From: Mycolicibacterium iranicum
GTDB lineage: Bacteria; Actinomycetota; Actinomycetes; Mycobacteriales; Mycobacteriaceae
Length of the DNA: 64,000 bases
Direction of reading: 5' to 3'
Assembly (NCBI RefSeq): GCF_002101705.1
Contig: NZ_LQPC01000027.1
Location: 186,001-250,000 of the forward strand
Shown piece by piece: positions 36,478-44,917 of this stretch (its first letter is position 1; every line of letters begins with the position of its first letter). Both the position numbers and the translations under genes were made by a program. The notes under the pieces were generated by a model, which saw nothing but the letters and a program-made list of their open reading frames with translations, did not search any database and was not told the origin of the DNA.

Positions 36478-36565
36478 GCGACAAGCCTAGGGGGCCGCCC
36501 CGAGCTGATTCTGCGGTATCGGATGTCCGGTTCGGCGCCGAACACAACACGCCTACTGTGAGCTG

Positions 36566-38032
36566 ATGGATTTCGCGCAGTACCGCACCTTCGATGCCAC
36601 CGCGTTGGCCAAGCTGGTCGCCGACAAAGAGGTGACGGCAGACGAGCTTCTCGCAGTGGCGCGCGAACGCGCAGAGGAAGTGAACCCCCGCATCAACGCG
36701 ATCGTGCGCGACGTTCCGGCATCGACAGCTGATCTTGCAGGCCCGTTCGCCGGTGTGCCGTTTCTGATCAAGGATCTCGGGCAGGACTACGCCGGGCTTC
36801 CCACCTCATCGGGTTCTCGTGCGCTGAGCTCGACGCCTGCCGCCGAGCACGCGACGGTCGTCCAGCGCTGGATCGACGCCGGTCTGGTCATCTTCGGCAA
36901 GACCAACACACCGGAGTTCGGCGCCAAGGGCATCACCGAACCGGCGGTTTGGGGACCGACACGAAACCCGTGGGATCTGTCGCGTTCGCCGGGCGGGTCG
37001 TCCGGCGGTGCGGCAGCCGCTGTCGCGGCGGGCATCGTGCCGTGCGCGGGAGCCAGCGATGGCGGCGGCTCCATCCGGATTCCGGCTGGTTGTTGCGGAC
37101 TCGTCGGCCTGAAGCCGAGCCGCGGATTGACCCCGTCGGGTCCTGCCGCCGGCGAGCCGATGCACGGTGCCGCAGTCGACGGCGTCGTGTCGAGATCCGT
37201 CCGCGATACGGCGGCGATGCTCGACGTCCTGTGCGGAGGCGAACCCGGCGGTCCCTATGTTCCCGCGCTTCCCGAATCGGCGTTCGCCTCGTTCGTCGGG
37301 CAGGACCCCGGAAAGTTGCGGATCGGGGTACGGGTTCCGTCGGCGATCACCCCGAATCCGCACCCCGAGGCGTACGCGGCGGTGGAGGCGGCCACCCAGG
37401 CGTTGACCGAGCTCGGCCACCACGTCGAGGAACTGCCGAAGGCGCCGTTCGACGACGCGGCGCTCGCCCGGGACTTCCTGCTCACCTGGTTCGCCACCCT
37501 CGCCTGGCAGGTCGAGGAGACCAAGCGCATCTCGGGCGCAGGTGACGACGGGTTCGAGCGGGACACCCTCATCATGGCGGCGCTGGGCCGGGCGACGTCC
37601 AGTGTCGACTACATCGATGCCGTTGCGCGCCGGCACGAGCACACGCGCAGGCTGACGACGTTCTTCGAAAGTTATGACCTTTTGCTGACGCCGACGTTGG
37701 CGACGCCGCCGCCGAAGATCGGCGAGTTCGACCTGCCCGAGCTTCTGCAGCGCGGCTCCGACGTGTTGCTCAAGACGCGGACCGCGCGTTTCCTGCGCTA
37801 CACGAAGATCGTCGACGACATGGTCGACGACAATCTCGGGTGGGTTCCATACACCCAGCTGGCGAATTTGACTGGGCGCCCGGCGATCTCGCTGCCGCTG
37901 CATCAGACGTCGGCCGGCCTGCCACTCGGGGTCCAGTTCGTGGCACCGTTGTCGGGCGAAGCCCTCCTGCTCCGACTGGCCGGCCAGCTCGAAGAAGCGG
38001 TGCCCTGGATGGACCGCGTACCGGCACTGTAG
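36566..38032 (+). CDS. Amidase (amidase-signature family)
   Basis: A 488-aa amidase. The Ser-cisSer-Lys triad can be placed: Lys in VPFLIKDLG (about 74), cis-Ser in SPGGSSGGAA and the nucleophile Ser in GGGSIRIPAGCCG. The Gly/Ser-rich signature is complete, and the C-terminal LTGRPAISLPL is typical. The natural amide is unknown; mycobacteria carry several paralogues of this family. A TACTGT hexamer ends 6 nt before the ATG, so the transcript may be leaderless. It is not obviously part of the polyol pathway. Confidence 0.87.
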   Translation: MDFAQYRTFDATALAKLVADKEVTADELLAVARERAEEVNPRINAIVRDVPASTADLAGPFAGVPFLIKDLGQDYAGLPTSSGSRALSSTPAAEHATVVQRWIDAGLVIFGKTNTPEFGAKGITEPAVWGPTRNPWDLSRSPGGSSGGAAAAVAAGIVPCAGASDGGGSIRIPAGCCGLVGLKPSRGLTPSGPAAGEPMHGAAVDGVVSRSVRDTAAMLDVLCGGEPGGPYVPALPESAFASFVGQDPGKLRIGVRVPSAITPNPHPEAYAAVEAATQALTELGHHVEELPKAPFDDAALARDFLLTWFATLAWQVEETKRISGAGDDGFERDTLIMAALGRATSSVDYIDAVARRHEHTRRLTTFFESYDLLLTPTLATPPPKIGEFDLPELLQRGSDVLLKTRTARFLRYTKIVDDMVDDNLGWVPYTQLANLTGRPAISLPLHQTSAGLPLGVQFVAPLSGEALLLRLAGQLEEAVPWMDRVPAL

Positions 38033-38124
38033 TCGAGCACTGTGGCCGCATCGGTACAGTGTTGGACGACGGCTTCATCTGCGAACAAGGATTCGATGCA
38101 ACCTCATAGACCCGAGGCGGTCAC

Positions 38125-39492
38125 ATGCTGACCGCCGTTCTCGGAATTCTCGCTGGCTTTATCGTCGTCTTTTTGATCACCGTGCTGACGGGATACTTCG
38201 TCGCGCAGGAATTCGCCTACATGGCCGTCGACCGGTCCCGGCTCAAAGCGCGCGCCGAAGCGGGTGACTCCGCCTCCGCCCGCGCATTGACCGTCACCCG
38301 TCGCACCTCGTTCATGCTCTCGGGTGCCCAACTCGGCATCACCGTCACCGGTCTGCTCGTCGGCTACGTCGCCGAGCCGCTGATCGGTCGCGGGTTCGAG
38401 GTGATCCTCGGTGACACCGGCATCCCGACCGCCGTCGCGATCGGCGTCGGAGGCGTGGTCGCCATCGGCGTGTCGACGATCGTGCAGATGCTGTTCGGAG
38501 AGCTGTTCCCGAAGAACCTGGCCATCGCGCGGCCCGAACCTCTCGCCCGCTGGCTGGCGATGTCGACGACGATTTATCTGAAACTGTTCGGATGGCTGAT
38601 CTGGCTGTTCGACCAGTCGTCGAACCTGCTGCTGCGCGCCCTGCGCATCGAACCCGTGCACGACGTCGAGCACTCCGCCACACCGCGCGACCTTGAGCAC
38701 ATCGTGGCAGCCTCCCGCGACGCCGGGGAGATTCCGCGTGAGCTGTCCGCCCTGCTGGACCGCATCCTCGACTTCCCCACCAGCACAGCCGAACACGCGA
38801 TGATCCCGCGCTCCCGGGTGGATGCCGTGCCCGCCGACGAGCCGCTGTCCGCGGTGCTGCAGCGGATGGCGTCCGGGCATACCCGCTACCCCGTCACGGC
38901 CGTAGACCGAGACGATGTGGTCGGCGTGATCCACCTGCACGATCTGCTGGACGCGGTTTCACCGACCGACACGGCCGGCCACCACTGTCGGCCCGCCGTC
39001 TTCGTTCCTGAGACGCTGCCACTCCCCAACGTCGTCCGTGAGCTGGAGAGTCGTCGCGACGAAATGGCCATCGTCATCGATGAATACGGCGGCTTCACCG
39101 GCATCGTCACGATCGAGGATCTGGCCGAGGAACTGGTCGGCGAGATCGACGACGAGCACGACATCGACACCGACGCCGACATCGTCGCCGACGGGGACGG
39201 ATGGTTGCTCGCCGGCGACCTCCCGCTCGATGAGGCAGAACGCATGCTCGATCTTGTTCTGCCGCCCGGCGATTACGAAACCGTCGCAGGAATGGTTATC
39301 GCCCATGCGGTCGGGCTGCCCTCGATCGGCGACTCGGTCGTCATCGAGCTTCCTGCCGATCCGGCAGACCTCGTCGAGGACGTGAAGCCACCGATCCACA
39401 CGCTCTCGGCTCAAGTCCGCTCCATCGAACGCCGGGTCCCGGCCACGGTGTACGTGACCCTGGACACCCGCAGGGAGGCCGACGATGAGTAA
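38125..39492 (+). CDS. CNNM/CorC-type membrane protein with DUF21 and CBS domains (Rv1842c-like)
   Basis: A 455-aa integral membrane protein. The N-terminal CNNM transmembrane domain (about 1-190, with SGAQLGITVTGLLVGYVAEP) is followed by a CBS pair (about 210-330, with AMIPRSRVDAVPAD and EYGGFTGIVTIEDL) and a C-terminal CorC/HlyC domain (about 345-440, GDGWLLAGDLPLDEAERML). Length equals that of M. tuberculosis Rv1842c. Family members are linked to Mg2+/metal transport, though often annotated as hemolysins. It overlaps the next gene by 8 bp, forming a two-gene unit. In M. tuberculosis this pair sits elsewhere in the genome. Confidence 0.87.
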   Translation: MLTAVLGILAGFIVVFLITVLTGYFVAQEFAYMAVDRSRLKARAEAGDSASARALTVTRRTSFMLSGAQLGITVTGLLVGYVAEPLIGRGFEVILGDTGIPTAVAIGVGGVVAIGVSTIVQMLFGELFPKNLAIARPEPLARWLAMSTTIYLKLFGWLIWLFDQSSNLLLRALRIEPVHDVEHSATPRDLEHIVAASRDAGEIPRELSALLDRILDFPTSTAEHAMIPRSRVDAVPADEPLSAVLQRMASGHTRYPVTAVDRDDVVGVIHLHDLLDAVSPTDTAGHHCRPAVFVPETLPLPNVVRELESRRDEMAIVIDEYGGFTGIVTIEDLAEELVGEIDDEHDIDTDADIVADGDGWLLAGDLPLDEAERMLDLVLPPGDYETVAGMVIAHAVGLPSIGDSVVIELPADPADLVEDVKPPIHTLSAQVRSIERRVPATVYVTLDTRREADDE

Positions 39493-40483
39493 CCCGTGGG
39501 TGGTGGTCGCCGTGACTGTCGCGCTCATCGCGTCGAGCGCGTTCTTCGTGGCCGTCGAGTTCGCGTTGATCGCCGCGCGCCGCAACCGGCTCGAGGATGC
39601 CGCGGCCACCAGCGCCTCTGCTCGGGCGGCACTGCGCAGTGCCAGCGAGCTGTCGCTGCTGCTGGCCGGCGCCCAACTCGGCATCACGGCCTGCACGCTG
39701 CTGCTCGGTGCGATCACCAAACCTGCGGTCCAGAAGGCGATCACACCGCTGATCAATGATCTCGGGGCGCCGAAGCTGATCGCCGATGTCGGCTCATTCG
39801 TCCTGGCGCTGGCGATCGTGACATTCCTTCACCTGGTGGTCGGCGAGATGGCGCCCAAGTCATGGGCGATTGCGCACCCGGAGAGGTCGGCGACGATGTT
39901 GGCACTTCCCATGCGCGGCTTCATGTTCGTGATGCGGCCTCTGCTGCGCGCGCTCAACAGCGCGGCGAACTGGTGCCTGCACCGGGTCGGGGTGACGCCG
40001 GTCGACGAGCTCACCGAGACCCAGAATCCCGATGCGCTGCGCCAACTCGTCGAGCACTCGGCGACGGTGGGCACCCTCGATGAGCGCTATCGCGCCAATC
40101 TGGCCAGCGCGCTGGAACTCGAAGCACTGACCGTCGGTCAGGTCGCGCGCCGCGGCGGGGTCTACAGCGACGTTCCGGTCGACGCACCGCCGGCCCAGAT
40201 GAAGCAGAAAGCCCGCACCACCGGGCACCTGCGGCTGCTGGTCCGCGACGGCGAGGCGATCGTCGGGGTCGTTCACGTGCGCGACAGCCTGACCGGAGAC
40301 GTCACCGCCCGCGACTTGATGCGACCCGTACTGACGTTGCCGGAGACGACACCGGTCTACGAAGCACTCGCACTGATGCGGGATACGCGCAACCACCTGG
40401 TGGTCGTCGACGGACCGTCCGGGCAGGGACTGCTGACGCTGACCGATCTGCTCTATCGACTGCTGCCGACCGAGGCGGCCTGA
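39485..40483 (+). CDS. CNNM/CorC-type membrane protein, second of pair (Rv1841c-like)
   Basis: A 332-aa partner of the preceding protein. The CNNM membrane domain (1-180) repeats the signature LLLAGAQLGITACTLLLGAITKP, and a CBS pair (about 205-330) ends the protein. The C-terminal CorC/HlyC domain present in the first protein is missing, as in the Rv1841c type. The 8-bp overlap with the upstream gene implies coupled translation, and the two may form a heterodimer. The end faces cysA with only 1 bp between convergent stops. Confidence 0.85.
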   Translation: MSNPWVVVAVTVALIASSAFFVAVEFALIAARRNRLEDAAATSASARAALRSASELSLLLAGAQLGITACTLLLGAITKPAVQKAITPLINDLGAPKLIADVGSFVLALAIVTFLHLVVGEMAPKSWAIAHPERSATMLALPMRGFMFVMRPLLRALNSAANWCLHRVGVTPVDELTETQNPDALRQLVEHSATVGTLDERYRANLASALELEALTVGQVARRGGVYSDVPVDAPPAQMKQKARTTGHLRLLVRDGEAIVGVVHVRDSLTGDVTARDLMRPVLTLPETTPVYEALALMRDTRNHLVVVDGPSGQGLLTLTDLLYRLLPTEAA

Positions 40484-40484
40484 G

Positions 40485-41510
40485 TCAGGACACCACAGCG
40501 GCGTGGTCGGTCGGCAGGGACGGCACGCGGGTGGCGCGCACATACACCGTGTCACCTTCCTTGAGGCCCAACGCCTCGGCGTCACCGCGGGTGATCTGCG
40601 CCGTAAACGGTTGCTGGGTGGCCGCATTGAGCAGTTCAACCCTGACCTCGAAGCCGAGCATGACGACGCGCTCGATCACCGCACGGGTAACTCCGGTCGA
40701 CTGGATCGAGGTGTCGCTCGTCGCGATCGCCATCTCCGGGTTACGGCCGACCCGAATATCGTGCGGGCGCACCAGAACTCCGTTGAGGGACGAGACCGCG
40801 CCGAGGAACGACATCACGAAAGCGTTGGCGGGTGAGTCGTACACGTCGCTGGGCGAGCCGACCTGCTCGATCCGCCCCTTGTTCAGGACGGCGATCCGGT
40901 CGGAGATGTCGAGCGCCTCGGACTGGTCGTGGGTGACCAGCACGGTGGTGACGTGGACTTCGTCGTGCAGTCGCCGCAACCACGCGCGCAGGTCTTCCCT
41001 GACCTTGGCGTCCAGCGCCCCGAAGGGTTCGTCGAGCAGGAGGACCTCCGGGTCGACGGCCAGCGCACGCGCCAAGGCCATCCGCTGACGTTGTCCACCG
41101 GAAAGCTGGTTGGGGTACCGACTCTGGAAGCCTGCGAGCCCGACAACCTCGAGCAGGTTGTCGACCTTCTCCTTGATCTCCGACTTCGGCTTCTTCCGGA
41201 TCTTGAGCCCAAACGCGACGTTGTCGCGGACGGTCAAGTGCTTGAACGCGGCGTAGTGCTGAAAGACGAACCCGATACCGCGGCGTTGCGGCGGGATGTT
41301 GGTGACATCGCGTCCGTTGATCACCACGGTTCCCGTGTCCGGGTCGTCCAAGCCGGCGATAGCCCGCAACAGCGTCGACTTTCCGGACCCGCTCGGTCCG
41401 AGCAGCGACGTCAGCGACCCCTTGGGGACGGTGAAATCGACGTTGTCGAGCGCCGCGAAATCACCGAAGTGTTTGTTCGCGCCGCGGACGACGATCGCGT
41501 CTTCAGTCAT
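40485..41510 (-). CDS. cysA: Sulfate/thiosulfate ABC transporter ATPase CysA
   Basis: A 341-aa ATPase, ortholog of Rv2397c (cysA1). The ATG at 41510 is preceded by GGGGAG. Walker [14 protein letters not shown], signature [15 protein letters not shown], Walker [18 protein letters not shown] and H-loop [10 protein letters not shown] are intact, with a TOBE domain at 240-341. It is the last gene of subI-cysT-cysW-cysA. It energises sulfate uptake for the nirA-cysH pathway upstream in this window. Confidence 0.94.
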   Translation of the reverse strand: MTEDAIVVRGANKHFGDFAALDNVDFTVPKGSLTSLLGPSGSGKSTLLRAIAGLDDPDTGTVVINGRDVTNIPPQRRGIGFVFQHYAAFKHLTVRDNVAFGLKIRKKPKSEIKEKVDNLLEVVGLAGFQSRYPNQLSGGQRQRMALARALAVDPEVLLLDEPFGALDAKVREDLRAWLRRLHDEVHVTTVLVTHDQSEALDISDRIAVLNKGRIEQVGSPSDVYDSPANAFVMSFLGAVSSLNGVLVRPHDIRVGRNPEMAIATSDTSIQSTGVTRAVIERVVMLGFEVRVELLNAATQQPFTAQITRGDAEALGLKEGDTVYVRATRVPSLPTDHAAVVS

Positions 41511-41527
41511 GATTCCGACTCCCCTGC

Positions 41528-42346
41528 TCAGTCTTCGGTTCTCGTGCGTTTGCGTTGCGCATCGAACACGATCTGCGCGATCAGTACGGTCACGGCGACG
41601 GCCATCAGCACCGTCGAGATGGTGTAGGCGCCATAGTCGTCGCCGCGGAGGTAGCGGTCGTGTACCAGCAGCGTGAGCGTCTGCGACTGGCCGGGAAGAT
41701 TCGACGACACCACGAGGACGGCGCCGAACTCGCCGAGCGTGCGGGCGACGGTCAGGACCACGCCATAGGTCAGGCCCCAGCGGATGGAGGGGAGCGTCAC
41801 CCGCCAGAATGTCTGCCACGCACTGGCACCGAGGGTGGCCGAGGCTTCCTCCTGATCTGTGCCGATCTCGTGCAGCACCGGCTCGACTTCCCGGATCACG
41901 AACGGCAGCGTCACGAAGATGCTGGCCAGCACGATCCCGGGGAAGCCGAAGATAATTCGGACACCGAGGTCGTTCTGGACGAAGCCGAACAGTCCCGCCG
42001 TCCCCCACAGCGCGATCAACGCGACGCCGACCACGACGGGCGACACCGCGAAAGGCAGATCGATCACCGCCTGCAACGCGTTCTTGCCGCGAAACTTCCT
42101 GCGCGCCAACACCAGCGCGGTCGATACGCCGAACACCACATTGAGCGGTACCACGATCGCCACGACGAGCAGCGATAGCGACAACGCCGATTGAGCCGCC
42201 GGGGTGGTGATGGACGCCCAGAACTCGCCGAGGCCGGGCGCGAACGTCTGCCACAGGATCGCGCCCAGCGGCACGATCAGCAGGGCGAAGATGTAGACGA
42301 TCGCGATGAGCCGCAGGATGAGCCGCGTCGGTATCGAGAGGGTCAT
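41528..42346 (-). CDS. cysW: Sulfate ABC transporter permease CysW
   Basis: A 272-aa permease. The ATG at 42346 ([12 protein letters not shown]) overlaps the cysT stop by 4 nt (ATGA); longer readings upstream would run into cysT. Six membrane helices and the EAA loop [20 protein letters not shown] are seen. The ortholog is Rv2398c. Its stop lies 17 bp before cysA. Confidence 0.92.
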   Translation of the reverse strand: MTLSIPTRLILRLIAIVYIFALLIVPLGAILWQTFAPGLGEFWASITTPAAQSALSLSLLVVAIVVPLNVVFGVSTALVLARRKFRGKNALQAVIDLPFAVSPVVVGVALIALWGTAGLFGFVQNDLGVRIIFGFPGIVLASIFVTLPFVIREVEPVLHEIGTDQEEASATLGASAWQTFWRVTLPSIRWGLTYGVVLTVARTLGEFGAVLVVSSNLPGQSQTLTLLVHDRYLRGDDYGAYTISTVLMAVAVTVLIAQIVFDAQRKRTRTED

Positions 42347-43215
42347 CGCGCCGCCTGTTCGCGTTTGGCCGCGCGCGCCCCGAGGTAGCGCAGGACGAAC
42401 AGGACGACGAACGAAATCGCCAACAGCACAATCGAAATTGCGGCTGCGCCAGCTGGGTCGTCGTTCTCGATCAACGTCCTGATCCACTGGGAGGACACTT
42501 CCGTCTCCCCGGGGATCGCTCCACCGATGAGCACGATCGACCCGAACTCACCGATCGCCCTGGAGAACGCCAGGCCGGCTCCCGACAGCAGCGACGGCGC
42601 CAGCGCAGGCAGGATGACCGAGACGAAGATCGTCAGATTGTTGGCGCCCAGCGAAGCCGCTGCCTCCTCGACCTCGCGGTCCAGCTCGAGCAGCACGGGC
42701 TGCACCGCGCGGACGACGAAGGGCAGCGTGACGAATGCCAGGGCGACGCCGACGCCCCACGGGGTGTGCTGGATATGGATTCCCACCGGGCTGGACGGGC
42801 CGTAGAGGGCGAGCAGCACCAGGCTTGCCACAATCGTGGGCAACGCGAATGGCAGATCGATGATCGCGTCGATGATCCGCTTGAACGGGAAGTCGTCGCG
42901 CACCAGCACCCATGCGATCAACAGGCCGAACACCAGGTTCACCGCCGTGACGATCACCGAGATCGTCAATGTGACCGTGAACGATGCGACGGCCGACGGC
43001 GAGGTCACCGCCGAGAGGAACGCGTCCCAGCCGCCTTTGGCGGAAATCCAAACGATCGCGGCCAGCGGCAGCAGCACGATCAGGGACAGCCAGACCACTG
43101 CGACGCCCACCTGAAGAGTGGCGCCGCCAGGCCGGCCGAATCCGGACTGTCCGCCCGGAGCTGGGGTCAGCTCCGGGCGGACGGCCTCGGGATTCGGATC
43201 GACAACAGAAGTCAT
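42343..43215 (-). CDS. cysT: Sulfate ABC transporter permease CysT
   Basis: A 290-aa permease with a short cytoplasmic Pro/Gly-rich N-terminus and six helices. The coupling loop is [16 protein letters not shown], and [15 protein letters not shown] is the usual CysT-type segment. The ortholog is Rv2399c. ATGA overlaps join it to subI upstream and cysW downstream, so the transporter subunits are translationally coupled. Confidence 0.92.
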   Translation of the reverse strand: MTSVVDPNPEAVRPELTPAPGGQSGFGRPGGATLQVGVAVVWLSLIVLLPLAAIVWISAKGGWDAFLSAVTSPSAVASFTVTLTISVIVTAVNLVFGLLIAWVLVRDDFPFKRIIDAIIDLPFALPTIVASLVLLALYGPSSPVGIHIQHTPWGVGVALAFVTLPFVVRAVQPVLLELDREVEEAAASLGANNLTIFVSVILPALAPSLLSGAGLAFSRAIGEFGSIVLIGGAIPGETEVSSQWIRTLIENDDPAGAAAISIVLLAISFVVLFVLRYLGARAAKREQAAR

Positions 43216-44237
43216 CCAGTCGCCTGCTTGTAGATCTTGGTGATGGTGCCGTTGTCTTTATCGAACAGCTGGGTATCGACGGCTGTCCAGCCACCCAGGT
43301 CGTCGATCGTCCACAGCTTCTCGGGCGCGGGGAACTTGTCCTTGTACTCCTCGGCGACCGCGGGATCGACCGGCCGAAAACCGGCCTCGGCCCACACCTT
43401 CTGACCCTCGGGGGTGAACTGGAAGTCGATGAAGGCCTGCGCCTTGTCGGGGTGCTGGCTCGTGTTGACCACCGCGGTCGGATTCTCGATCTTGAATGTC
43501 TGCGCCGGGTTGACGTGCTCGAGGTCGAAGTTCAGCGCCTCGTTCTCGTAGGCGAGCAGCACGTCGCCGCTGCCCTGCCGGAACACGTCGGTGGCCTCAC
43601 GGCCTGAGCCGGGACGCAGCCTCACATGCTCGGTGACGAGCTTGTTCACGAATTCGATGCCAGCCTGCGGGTTCTGCCCGCCGTTGCTGGCGTAGGCGTA
43701 GGGCGCCAACAGGTTCCACTTGGCCGCGCCGGAGCTCAGCGGGCTCGGGGTGATGACCTCGATACCGGGCTTCAGCAGGTCGTCCCACGTACGGATGTTC
43801 TTCGGGTTCCCGGGCCGAACCGCGAACGTGACGATCGAGCCGAACGCGATGCCCTTGTTGGGGCCCGCGTTCCAGTCCTGGTCGACCTTCCCGGCCTTGA
43901 CGAGCCGAGTGATGTCCGGTTCCACCGAGAAGTTGACGATGTCGGCCGGCTTGCCCGACTCCACGCTGCGGGACTGGTCACCCGAGGCGCCGTAGGAGGC
44001 GGTGACCTCGACACCCTTTCCTTCCTCCGTCGCGGCGAACGCAGGGGCGGCCTTCGACCAGCCCGGCTCCGGCACGGCGAATGCGACCAAGGTCAGCGTG
44101 GTTTCGGCATCACCGCTGCCGCCCTCGCCCCCGGCCACGTCGCTGGCACCGCCGCCGCACGCCGCGAGCACGGTCGCCGTGGTCGCGAGCGCGGCGGCAA
44201 TGCGCCACCGCCTGGTGTTTCGCAGGATTTTCTGCAT
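43212..44237 (-). CDS. subI: Sulfate-binding lipoprotein SubI
   Basis: A 341-aa sulfate-binding protein, ortholog of Rv2400c. The ATG at 44237 is preceded by GGAAAGG, and the product starts with a lipoprotein signal (MQKILRNTRRWRIAAALA...) with lipobox VLAACGGG. ASYGASGDQSRSVESGKPADIVNFS and the GSGREATDVFRQGSGDVLLAYENEA region are hallmarks of sulfate-binding proteins. It is first in its operon and is preceded by a polycysteine short ORF, which predicts induction when cysteine is limiting. Confidence 0.93.
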   Translation of the reverse strand: MQKILRNTRRWRIAAALATTATVLAACGGGASDVAGGEGGSGDAETTLTLVAFAVPEPGWSKAAPAFAATEEGKGVEVTASYGASGDQSRSVESGKPADIVNFSVEPDITRLVKAGKVDQDWNAGPNKGIAFGSIVTFAVRPGNPKNIRTWDDLLKPGIEVITPSPLSSGAAKWNLLAPYAYASNGGQNPQAGIEFVNKLVTEHVRLRPGSGREATDVFRQGSGDVLLAYENEALNFDLEHVNPAQTFKIENPTAVVNTSQHPDKAQAFIDFQFTPEGQKVWAEAGFRPVDPAVAEEYKDKFPAPEKLWTIDDLGGWTAVDTQLFDKDNGTITKIYKQATG

Positions 44238-44354
44238 GAATGACCTTTCCGGTTTCGGGATTCCGAGGATGGACCCGTTGCGGGAAGGCGGGGCTTTGCC
44301 GAAAGCAGTCATGCCACAGCCATCACCGACGCCGAGCCACGAACGGGCAGGGTG

Positions 44355-44447
44355 TCAGCGACAACAACACACATCAGCAACGGCAGAGAAACCCACGGCA
44401 ATGAGGGCCACGATATGACCACCCTTGTTGCCGGACGCCGGTTGCAT
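44355..44447 (-). CDS. Leaderless polycysteine short ORF, cysteine-responsive leader of subI-cysTWA
   Basis: A 30-codon ORF, ATG at 44447, ending DVCCCR before TGA: three consecutive TGT codons at the end. No ribosome-binding site is present, but TATTCT lies 7 nt before the ATG and CTGACA 16 nt further up, so transcription should start at the ATG. The stop is 117 bp upstream of subI. It has the same design as the short ORF before nirA: a cysteine run at the C-terminal end, a leaderless start and a sulfur operon downstream. This matches the cysteine attenuator class of M. smegmatis. The two ORFs do not resemble each other outside the Cys run, which argues that only the run is selected. Confidence 0.82.
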   Translation of the reverse strand: MQPASGNKGGHIVALIAVGFSAVADVCCCR

Positions 44448-44454
44448 GGCGCGA

Positions 44455-44482
44455 AGAATAACAGAGCCGACGGATTTGTCAG
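44455..44482 (-). promoter_or_regulatory. Promoter of the subI leader (CTGACA / TATTCT)
   Basis: On the minus strand CTGACA (44482-44477), a 16-bp spacer and TATTCT (44460-44455) stand 7 nt before the leaderless ATG. The -35 overlaps the stop codon of the 28-aa peptide gene, so the sulfate operon has its own promoter. Confidence 0.6.
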
Positions 44483-44565
44483 CGGGTGAGCAGCCACATC
44501 ACAAGGACGAGAAGGATCAGCGCGACGAGCGCCAGCGTCACGCGCGAGCGCGGCATACCGCTCAT
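44479..44565 (-). CDS. 28-aa single-pass membrane peptide
   Basis: A tiny ORF, MSGMPRSRVTLALVALILL followed by VLVMWLLTR: a short basic N-terminus, about 18 hydrophobic residues, then Thr-Arg. It would be a membrane micropeptide. A ribosome-binding site (AGGAGA, inside the upstream repeat) lies 10 nt before the ATG. Its ATG overlaps the stop of the second minigene (ATGA), placing it at the end of a chain of coupled ORFs behind the Rv2401A-like gene. The function is unknown. Existence as a real product rests on the start signals and the clean membrane-helix composition. Confidence 0.6.
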   Translation of the reverse strand: MSGMPRSRVTLALVALILLVLVMWLLTR

Positions 44566-44629
44566 CGGGGCAATCTCCTCTTCGCGCAGGCGCTCATCGG
44601 TGCAATCTCCTCTTCGCGCAGGCGCTCAT
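44562..44629 (-). repeat. Tandem 32-bp repeat forming two ATGA-coupled minigenes
   Basis: Two 32-bp units differing at one base are arranged so that each encodes an 11-aa ORF (MSACAKRRLHR and MSACAKRRLPR) starting on the stop of the previous ORF. Starts are at 44629, 44597 and 44565, each within ATGA. Every unit carries AGGAGA about 10 nt before the next ATG, so the duplication copies a complete reinitiation cassette. Confidence 0.75.
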
Positions 44630-44838
44630 CGGGTCGACTCCCGCTTCTCTGCGTCGTCCTCGGTGTGGCGAATGCGGTGCAGAATCCTGATGCCGTTGCC
44701 GAGAAGACCGTCGAGGACCACGGCAGCGACGTAGGCCAGCGCCAACACCACCGGCATAACGACAACCGTCTGCGCGACGAACGGCAGCCCGGACAGCCAC
44801 AACTCCACGCCGTCCCACCAGTTGAGGAAGCCGTCCAC
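44626..44838 (-). CDS. Small membrane protein, Rv2401A-like
   Basis: A 70-aa protein from a GTG start, with one or two hydrophobic segments (LWLSGLPFVAQTVVVMPVV and VLALAYVAAVVLDGLLG), then a charged tail RIRHTEDDAEKRESTR. Size and position between subI and the trehalase match the conserved membrane protein Rv2401A of M. tuberculosis. No motif reveals a function. Its TGA overlaps the ATG of the first 11-aa minigene. It is divergent from the trehalase gene (79-bp gap). Confidence 0.75.
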   Translation of the reverse strand: MDGFLNWWDGVELWLSGLPFVAQTVVVMPVVLALAYVAAVVLDGLLGNGIRILHRIRHTEDDAEKRESTR

Positions 44839-44917
44839 CCGGCCAGCCTATGCGCCGCGGCAAAGCCCGACCCGCCGGGTGTTCCGGTAGACGCCGGGGT
44901 ATCCGACAGTCGATGAT

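Noticed and set aside
44562..44629. 32-bp tandem repeat considered as CRISPR or mobile-element end
   Set aside because: Only two adjoining copies, no spacers, no cas genes, and the stop/start overlaps explain the structure better.
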